From NCBI GenBank assembly GCA_937871415.1, contig CALMQD010000413.1, positions 1-10,079 of the forward strand: a stretch of 10,079 nt of DNA. Direction: 5' to 3'. The DNA comes from an uncultured Phycisphaerales bacterium (lineage in GTDB: Bacteria > Planctomycetota > Phycisphaerae > Phycisphaerales > UBA1924). A program made the translations under genes and the position numbers. Positions 1 to 4,882 of this stretch are shown here, one piece after another (positions within the stretch are counted from its first letter, which is position 1; each line of letters begins with the position of its first letter). Under the pieces are notes generated by a model that saw only the letters and a program-made list of their open reading frames with translations, was not told the origin of the DNA and did no database searches.

Positions 1-377
1 AAGTTGTCCTTCTGCTCGACGGCCTCGAGCTCCTCGAGGCGCTTGAGGCGCGAACGGATCGTGCGGAAGTTCGTGAGCGTGCCGCCCAGCCAGCGCTCCG
101 TGACCCAGTGCTGCTTGACGTCGCCGACGCGCTGCTCGATCACGGCCTTGGCCTGGCGCTTGGTGCCGACGAAGACGATGTCGCGCCCATCGGCGACCGA
201 CTTGGCGATGTACTTCTTCGCCAGCAGGAGACCCTTGATCGTCTCCTTGATGTCGATGATGTGGATGCCGTTCCGCTTGCCGTAGATGTACGGCCCCATC
301 TTGGGGTTCCAGGCGGCGGACCGCTGCCCGAAGTGGATGCCGGCTTCGATGAGGTCTTGAACGAGCGAGTTGGCCAT
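1..377 (-). CDS. rpsB: 30S ribosomal protein S2, 5' part (C-terminal part lies outside the window)
   Basis: Structural protein of the small ribosomal subunit. The 125 N-terminal residues are visible and read like bacterial S2: AGIHFGQRSAAWNPKMGPYI at 12-31, the IVFVGTKRQA block at 67-76 and RWLGGTLTNFRTI at 95-107, all hallmarks of the family. The frame is open to the window edge, so roughly the first half of the protein is present. The ATG at 375-377 is the start because MANSLVQDLIEAGIHFG aligns with the family N-terminus. An AAAGGA ribosome-binding site lies at 388-393 (minus strand), about 10 nt upstream. In many bacteria tsf follows rpsB, but that would be beyond the left edge. The preceding 340-bp spacer with hairpins suggests its own promoter and a structured leader. 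Identity is very secure. Confidence 0.97.
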   Translation of the reverse strand, partial: MANSLVQDLIEAGIHFGQRSAAWNPKMGPYIYGKRNGIHIIDIKETIKGLLLAKKYIAKSVADGRDIVFVGTKRQAKAVIEQRVGDVKQHWVTERWLGGTLTNFRTIRSRLKRLEELEAVEQKDN

Positions 378-457
378 GGGACACGATTCCTTTCAGCGAC
401 ACCGACGCCTTGCCCGGTTCGGTGAGCGCCGAGCGCTGGAGCGCTCATCACTCGGGC

Positions 458-478
458 CAGGCGCCACAAGGGCGCTTG
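458..478 (-). promoter_or_regulatory. Hairpin in rpsB leader
   Basis: On the minus strand CAAGCGCC - CTTGT - GGCGCCTG folds into a stem of seven pairs with one A-C mismatch and a 5-nt loop. It lies about 80-100 nt upstream of the rpsB start. Together with the neighbouring GAGCGC/GCGCTC repeat at 431-446 it makes the proximal leader rich in secondary structure. S2 autoregulates rpsB in Escherichia coli, but no specific S2-binding motif is recognised here. Confidence 0.35.
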
Positions 479-621
479 CGGCTGTCCTTCCTGTCTGGCC
501 GCCCGACGGCAAGCCGCACCGTTTCCGCCGGCGCTTCCTGCCTTGGGTGGAAGGATCAGCAAGGTGAACAGAAGTTTGGACGCCTCGATCCGGACGGCCC
601 GGACCCCCGGCGATCCACGAA

Positions 622-643
622 TGGCCCGCCGAACCGCGGGCCA
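622..643 (-). promoter_or_regulatory. Strong GC hairpin in the rpsB upstream region
   Basis: TGGCCCGC (622-629) and GCGGGCCA (636-643) form a perfect 8-bp inverted repeat around a 6-nt loop. There is no following T run on either strand, so it is not an intrinsic terminator. If the candidate promoter just upstream is real, the stem sits at the very 5' end of the rpsB transcript, where it could stabilise the mRNA or take part in leader regulation. Role unproven. Confidence 0.45.
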
Positions 644-648
644 CGGCA

Positions 649-678
649 AGTGTACGGGGCACCCCCTTGCCCCGGCAA
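649..678 (-). promoter_or_regulatory. Candidate sigma-70-type promoter for rpsB
   Basis: On the minus strand TTGCCG (678-673) and TACACT (654-649) are separated by 18 bp, each matching the -35 and -10 consensus at four of six positions. Transcription would begin near 642 and give a leader of about 265 nt before the rpsB ATG, opening with the hairpin at 622-643. TACACT is the same hexamer that precedes deoC and the ACMSD-like gene at the other end of the window. This is inference from consensus resemblance only. Confidence 0.3.
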
Positions 679-717
679 CAAAAAGGCGGGATTGCTCCGG
701 CGGATTCACCGGGAAGT

Positions 718-1278
718 TCAGGCGTAGCCGAGTTCGTCGAGGTCGTCCTCGTCCAGCCCGAAATGGTGCCCGATCTCGTGCAGGACCGTGATGCGGATTT
801 CCTCGTACAGGCGTTCGTCGGCGTCCGAATCCCCCCAGTCGCCTTCGCAAGCCCCCTCAAAGCCCCCCTGCTGCTCGGAGGCGAACGCCAGCGACGCGAT
901 GCCCTCCCGGAACAGGTAGACCGTCTCGGGCTCTCCAGCCTCCCCCAAGCCGCCCCAACCCGCGCTGTCGGCGACGCCCCGCTCTGTCAGGGGCGTTCCG
1001 GAGTGCAGGCCGCAGAGGTCCGAGCCGTCCTCGCCCGGCTCCAGGAGCCCGTCCTGGACGAGTTGTCGGACCATCGCGGCGTCCGGCCGGTCGATGACAA
1101 CAATCGGCACCTGGTCGACCATTTCCCGAACGCGAGCGGGCAAGGTGTCGATCACGTCCTGCACCAGGCGGTCGAACCGTTCCCGTTGCTCATCGGTCAG
1201 CGGCCCCACGCTCGGCGGCTTGGAATGCGGCTTGCCTGAGCCCGGTCCGGTCGGACTCGTTTCCTCGGGCGGCTTCAC
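718..1278 (-). CDS. Small zincin-like metallopeptidase family protein (HExxH)
   Basis: Likely a cytosolic zinc-dependent peptidase-like protein of the compact zincin family once called DUF1025; the substrate is unknown. The C-terminus holds the zinc motif HEIGHHFGLDEDDLDELG (167-184): H167, E168 and H171 form HExxH, and E177 sits where the third ligand of an HExxHxxGxxH/D/E pattern would be. A second conserved family block, GLHSGTPLTER, is at 90-100. At 186 aa it is longer than the usual 120-140, through a Pro/Gly/Ser-rich N-terminal tail (1-27) and an acidic Gly-rich insert (about 136-156). The start is GTG at 1276-1278, with GGAG at 1286-1289 seven nt upstream; that GTG overlaps the TGA of the upstream membrane-protein gene (GTGA overlap), so translation is probably coupled. 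Family assignment is good; activity is inferred. Confidence 0.85.
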   Translation of the reverse strand: MKPPEETSPTGPGSGKPHSKPPSVGPLTDEQRERFDRLVQDVIDTLPARVREMVDQVPIVVIDRPDAAMVRQLVQDGLLEPGEDGSDLCGLHSGTPLTERGVADSAGWGGLGEAGEPETVYLFREGIASLAFASEQQGGFEGACEGDWGDSDADERLYEEIRITVLHEIGHHFGLDEDDLDELGYA

Positions 1279-2432
1279 GACGATGCTCCACGAGGACGCG
1301 GCGCCTCGCTCTTGTCGGCATCTGTCGCTTCAGGGTTGTCCCGCCGGTGCACGCCGCTCGCGGGCTTGAGAGGGTTGCTCGGGACGTGCCCGTGCCGGAT
1401 GACATGCCGGAGCGAAGGGCTCGGCATCAGCACGGCCCTGGCGATGCGGACCGAATCAATGAGCCCGCCCCAGAAGCCGACGGTCAGCAGGAGCGAGCCC
1501 ATGGCGACGAGCACCAGCCCGAGCGCGCGCAGCGGCGAACCGAACGCGCCGGCCGCGATCGCGCTCTGCGCACCGGTGTACCCGAGGATGTGCCCGACGA
1601 TGGCGACGCCCGCGGCGCCGGCCATGGCGAACATGGTCTGACGGTCCACGCGCCCCGATCGCATGACCAGGCTCCGCGCGACCAGGAGGCGCACCACCGG
1701 GCGCTGCAGAAGCACGATGGCGCCGATCATCGCGTTGAACAGCACGGCGAGCATCGTGGAGTATTCGTCGGGGGTCCAGCCGCGCACGTAGCGCCACGGC
1801 CCCGGCCTTGCGCCCACGATCAGTGACGAGCCCGGCGCGGTGTGCACGCCCGTCGCGTCGGCAAAGATCCGCAGGAGGATCAGCAGCAGCGGCAGGTAGA
1901 GCAGCGACGCGCCCAGCGCCATGAGCGAGACGCGGGCCCGGATTCCCGCGTGCGGTCGCACCAGCGCGATCGATCCCACGCCGGAGGCGATGAGCCCGTA
2001 GCACAACAGGTCCCGGAATACTCCCGCGCTGCTCCACGTCGAGATGACGCTCGCCGGCACACCCATCAGGTGCGCCAGGTCGAGCAGTTGAGGCAGCCAC
2101 CCGCCGATCGACGCGATCGCGGCTCCGAGCGCCCAGAGCACCAGGCCGCCCGCGGTCAGCCGCGGGAACCGGATCGGGCGCAGTTCGCTCGCGAGCGGAT
2201 CGACGATGTGCAGGATGGTCGCGCGGATGGCGACGCCGCACTCGGGGCACGTCCCGCGGATCGAAAGCCCCCGCAGGTTGTACCCGCACGAGACGCAGAG
2301 CAGATCCCCGCCCAGTTCGCGCGCGATCCCCGGGCCGCCGGACGACGCCGCGGCGCGCGGACCCGGCGAGGAGGGAGTTTCCGCGGCTCCCGAGCCCGAC
2401 GGGTCAGGGTTCTGTGAAAAATCGCGCGCCAT
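1275..2432 (-). CDS. Zinc-ribbon multi-pass membrane protein (Planctomycete-type CGYNLRGL protein), function unknown
   Basis: A 385-aa protein with no recognised enzymatic domain. A Ser/Gly/Pro-rich N-terminus (1-40) leads to a four-cysteine zinc ribbon: C46-x2-C49 in LCVSCGYNLRGL and C62-x2-C65 in GTCPECG. About six hydrophobic segments follow (roughly 92-114, 137-158, 168-190, 226-248, 268-288, 301-322), then a charged, polar tail (about 340-385). I know this ribbon-plus-membrane layout mainly from Planctomycetes hypothetical proteins, so it is the main lineage marker here. The start is uncertain: ATG at 2430-2432 avoids a 34-residue Arg-rich extension that reaches a GTG at 2534, but neither has a convincing Shine-Dalgarno at proper spacing. 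Its stop overlaps the metallopeptidase GTG, so the two are co-translated. A sensor, or a membrane partner of the peptidase, would be speculation. Confidence 0.8.
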   Translation of the reverse strand: MARDFSQNPDPSGSGAAETPSSPGPRAAASSGGPGIARELGGDLLCVSCGYNLRGLSIRGTCPECGVAIRATILHIVDPLASELRPIRFPRLTAGGLVLWALGAAIASIGGWLPQLLDLAHLMGVPASVISTWSSAGVFRDLLCYGLIASGVGSIALVRPHAGIRARVSLMALGASLLYLPLLLILLRIFADATGVHTAPGSSLIVGARPGPWRYVRGWTPDEYSTMLAVLFNAMIGAIVLLQRPVVRLLVARSLVMRSGRVDRQTMFAMAGAAGVAIVGHILGYTGAQSAIAAGAFGSPLRALGLVLVAMGSLLLTVGFWGGLIDSVRIARAVLMPSPSLRHVIRHGHVPSNPLKPASGVHRRDNPEATDADKSEAPRPRGASS

Positions 2433-2646
2433 CACGAGACCGCAAGCGTATCGGAAAGCGGCTCGCCGCAGACGGGGGCTCCCGGAACTCCGCGAGATCA
2501 ACCCGCGCTGGACGACTTCGATGAGCAACCGCACCCCTCACAGCCCCCGTCCATATACTGCCATCGCAAGCCCACAGAGCGGGGCGAACTGTCAAGCCCC
2601 CGCTCCCGACCCGGCCGCCCGATCTGACGGTCTACCGAGCCCCGCG
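2433..2646. promoter_or_regulatory. 214-bp divergent spacer with overlapping AT-rich promoter-like element
   Basis: The spacer separates the membrane-protein operon (minus) from the MoxR gene (plus). Its only AT-rich island is CATATACTG at 2552-2560. On the plus strand this offers TATACT (2554-2559, five of six -10 matches) and on the minus strand TATATG (2557-2552), so one site could serve both directions. No good -35 sits at the right distance for either. A perfect minus-strand TTGACA at 2595-2590 has no -10 at 16-18 bp. A plus-strand start near 2566 would leave an 80-nt leader without a clear Shine-Dalgarno before the MoxR ATG. Confidence 0.3.
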
Positions 2647-3711
2647 ATGAACCCCAGTCCGACGACTTCCGGCGAGACACTCGACAAACTCCGCCGGAAT
2701 ATCGCGGGCGTATTTGTCGGCAATACCGCCGCGATCGACCGCATCCTCTGCACGCTGCTGGCGCGGGGGCACCTGCTGATCGAGGACGTCCCGGGCGTGG
2801 GCAAGACGGTGCTCGCCACAGCGCTGGCCAAGAGCCTGGACTGCTCGTTCTCGCGCATCCAACTGACGCCCGACCTGCTGCCCAGCGACATCCTGGGCGT
2901 CACGATCTTCGTCCGCGATGGAGGCGGAGGCGGCGTTGCTCCCGGCGCCTCGCACGCCTCGGGGACTTCCAACGGCGCGGCGGCTGCGCCGGGAGTCGGC
3001 TCCGGCGGGCGGTTCGAGTTCAAGAAGGGCCCGATCTTCGCCAACATCGTCCTGGCCGATGAGATCAACCGCACCCCGCCGCGCACACAGACTGCGCTGC
3101 TCGAAGCGATGTCCGAGGGCACGGTGACGATCGACGGGCGGACGCACGCGCTCGACAAGCCCTTCATGCTGCTGGCGACGCAGAACCCGTTCGACTTCGA
3201 GGGCACGTACCCGCTCCCCGAGAACCAGCTCGACCGGTTCTTCATGCGGATCGGGCTGGGGTACCCGGCGCCGGAAGACGAGGCTCGCGTGCTCGCGCAG
3301 CGCCCGGCGGAGCATGCGCTGCAGGAGCTCCGCCCCGTCCTCTCGGCGGGCGACGTGCGCCGGCTCCAGGAACAGGTAGACCGCGTGCGCGTCGAACAGG
3401 CGCTGCTCGATTACATCGTGGCGATCGCCGGCGCGACGCGCCGGCACCCGGACCTGCTCGTCGGCCTCTCGCCGCGCGGCGCGCTGGCGCTGGCGCAGGC
3501 CGCACGCGCAACCGCCGTGCTCCACGGGCGTGACTACGCCATCCCCGAGGACGTCGTCGACAGCGTCCTGCCGGTGTGCGCCCACCGCATCGCGCCGCGT
3601 GCGTATACGCCGGTGCACTCGGCCGCGATGCGGGACGAGAGCGATTACCCCCCCGGCTCGCCGCAGGGCATCCTGCTTTCGATCCTGGGGACGATCCCGA
3701 GCCCCGCCTGA
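2647..3711 (+). CDS. MoxR-family AAA+ ATPase
   Basis: A chaperone-like AAA+ ATPase; MoxR proteins commonly help mature or activate metalloenzymes and VWA- or DUF58-containing complexes. In 354 aa all core elements are present: Walker A DVPGVGKT (47-54), Walker B VLADE (135-139) followed by INRTPPRTQTALLEAM, sensor 1 ATQNP (177-181), the LDRFF arginine-finger segment (R197) and sensor 2 GLSPRGAL (R277), then the helical lid to about 315. Unusual is a Gly/Ala/Ser-rich insertion at about 91-122, between GVTIF and FEFKKGPIF, where MoxR proteins normally have only a few residues. ATG 2647 is chosen because the family alignment begins about 10 residues later; ATG 2521 in frame would add 42 Pro/Ser-rich residues and overlap the divergent gene's possible GTG. 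The usual DUF58 and VWA partners are absent, so its client is unknown. Confidence 0.93.
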   Translation: MNPSPTTSGETLDKLRRNIAGVFVGNTAAIDRILCTLLARGHLLIEDVPGVGKTVLATALAKSLDCSFSRIQLTPDLLPSDILGVTIFVRDGGGGGVAPGASHASGTSNGAAAAPGVGSGGRFEFKKGPIFANIVLADEINRTPPRTQTALLEAMSEGTVTIDGRTHALDKPFMLLATQNPFDFEGTYPLPENQLDRFFMRIGLGYPAPEDEARVLAQRPAEHALQELRPVLSAGDVRRLQEQVDRVRVEQALLDYIVAIAGATRRHPDLLVGLSPRGALALAQAARATAVLHGRDYAIPEDVVDSVLPVCAHRIAPRAYTPVHSAAMRDESDYPPGSPQGILLSILGTIPSPA

Positions 3712-4787
3712 TCCGACGGCGCGGACGCGAGCGTGCACGCGGCCTTCCGCTCAGGCTCGTCGGTCCGGCGCCGGACGACGTACAACAGTTCGTGATTGGT
3801 CAGGCGCCCGACGCGCCCCACTTTCTCGCCGCGCGGGTTGTAGATGCCGATCCTCGCGCCCACGTACCGCTGGAACGCGTGCGCGTGCTCGGTCACTTCC
3901 GCCCCGGGGAAAGTGTCGCCGAGCATGGCCGCCAGGTCTTCGCGCGACAGAAACCCCTCGTCGTTGAACGACAGGACGACCACGGGCGCGCGGACGCGTT
4001 CGAGCACCGCGCGCAGCGCGCCCGCCGAGAGCCGCCGCGAGTTGAACGGGCTGCGCCGCTCGCGAACATCTGACCTCTTACACGCGACGCCGAAGACCTC
4101 GGGCTTGTCCCACCGCACGAGCGTTTCCCAGATGTGGTAGTTGCCCAAATAGGCATGCTGGTTGTACGGCGGGTCGATGTACGCCACGTCGGCCTCGAGC
4201 GTTGCCGCCGCTTCCAGCGCGTCCAGGCCGTGCGCCTCGCCCTTCCCCGCCGCCGCACGCGGCAGCACTTCGGGCACGCGCAGTTCGAGGGATCGGAACG
4301 ATCGCGGCGCCCACGACTTGAGATAGGCCATCTGCACGCCGGTGGTGGAGTCAACGCGGTCGGCCGCCTGCATGAGCGAGACCAGCAGCACCGCTTCGAT
4401 CTCCGGCCCCAGTCCCTTGCGCGCGATCTCCTCCCGGATGGCGTCGATGCGTTCGCCATTCTGGGGCTGGAAGAACCGCGACCGCAGACAGAACGTCTCG
4501 GTGATGTACCCCGGCTTCCCGGGCAGGCGGTTGAGTTCGTCGATGAGGCGCGTCGCGTCGGCGAGCACCTCCTCCGCATCCGCCTGGACGTAGCAGCGGG
4601 CCAGTGTCAGGGCGTAGGCGTTGTGGTCGTTGGCGATGACGCGGTACCCCTCGCGCTTGAGCGCGTGCCCGACCCGCGAAGTTCCAGAGAACAGATCGAG
4701 CACCGACCGGGCGTGGGGCGACGCCTCGCGGACGAGCGAGAGAATCGCGGGCAACAGGACACGCTTGGACCCCAGGTACTTGATCAA
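3645..4787 (-). CDS. D12-class adenine-N6 DNA methyltransferase
   Basis: Transfers a methyl group from SAM to adenine N6 in a specific DNA sequence. In 380 aa the order is motif X IKYLGSKR (2-9), SAM-binding motif I VLDLFSGTSRVG (29-40), and catalytic motif IV YIDPPYN (203-209) followed by QHAYLGNYHIWETLVRWDKP, a block typical of the DPPYN-x-x-x-Y branch of D12 enzymes. A late VVVLSFNDEGFLSREDL segment also fits the family. The start is placed at TTG 4785-4787 because D12 proteins commonly begin MIKYLGSK and the upstream residues are Arg/Pro-rich without conservation; no clear Shine-Dalgarno is visible. The last 22 codons overlap the end of the convergent MoxR gene, and that tail (beyond ELLYVVRRR) looks unconserved. 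No endonuclease gene lies beside it, so it appears solitary. Its recognition site cannot be read from sequence. Confidence 0.92.
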   Translation of the reverse strand: MIKYLGSKRVLLPAILSLVREASPHARSVLDLFSGTSRVGHALKREGYRVIANDHNAYALTLARCYVQADAEEVLADATRLIDELNRLPGKPGYITETFCLRSRFFQPQNGERIDAIREEIARKGLGPEIEAVLLVSLMQAADRVDSTTGVQMAYLKSWAPRSFRSLELRVPEVLPRAAAGKGEAHGLDALEAAATLEADVAYIDPPYNQHAYLGNYHIWETLVRWDKPEVFGVACKRSDVRERRSPFNSRRLSAGALRAVLERVRAPVVVLSFNDEGFLSREDLAAMLGDTFPGAEVTEHAHAFQRYVGARIGIYNPRGEKVGRVGRLTNHELLYVVRRRTDEPERKAACTLASAPSDQAGLGIVPRIESRMPCGEPGG

Positions 4788-4794
4788 CGGGCGG

Positions 4795-4800
4795 ATCGTA
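4795..4800 (-). promoter_or_regulatory. Possible -10 box close to methyltransferase start
   Basis: Minus-strand TACGAT fits TANNNT and ends 7 nt before the TTG start codon, a spacing like that of the TACACT boxes at the deoC/ACMSD spacer. A GAC core about 22 bp upstream (4822-4820) might be the remnant of a -35. If used, the mRNA would be almost leaderless, which is unusual for a TTG start, so confidence is low. Confidence 0.2.
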
Positions 4801-4882
4801 TTGGAATCCCGCCGCGGCGGTCGGCGCGTTACCCTCTCCGACCTGTCGATCAGCCCGATCCCCGCCAGTGAAAGCCCGCTCC

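Larger units (their letters stand above)
378..717 (-). other. 340-bp intergenic region, probable rpsB leader and promoter zone
   Basis: No convincing gene is seen. The open frames crossing this stretch are Arg/Pro/Gly-rich and typical of random frames in GC-rich DNA. Reading the minus strand from the metallopeptidase stop towards rpsB, it holds a T5 run (681-685), a GGGGCA/TGCCCC hairpin (656-673), a candidate -35/-10 pair (678-649), a strong 8-bp hairpin (622-643), two smaller hairpins (458-478 and 431-446) and the rpsB ribosome-binding site. No classical hairpin-plus-T-run terminator was found for the upstream metallopeptidase gene: the T5 run is not preceded by a stable stem. Confidence 0.6.

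Noticed and set aside
656..685. Intrinsic terminator of the metallopeptidase operon (T5 run and GGGGCA/TGCCCC hairpin)
   Set aside because: On the minus strand the T run comes before the hairpin rather than after it, and no stable stem precedes the T run.
140..860. Long open frames on both strands through the rpsB upstream region and rpsB itself (up to about 236 codons)
   Set aside because: They are Arg/Pro/Ser-rich, lack conserved motifs or ribosome-binding sites, and overlap the certain rpsB frame; they are typical chance frames in GC-rich DNA.
2521..2646. Upstream in-frame ATG 2521 as the MoxR start
   Set aside because: It would add 42 Pro/Ser/Ala-rich residues not expected in the family, run through the promoter-like element and abut the divergent gene; ATG 2647 fits better.
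3645..4787. Complete restriction-modification or other defence system around the D12 methyltransferase
   Set aside because: Both flanking genes are clearly MoxR ATPase and an acyl-CoA carboxyltransferase; no nuclease, helicase or toxin-like gene is present in the window.
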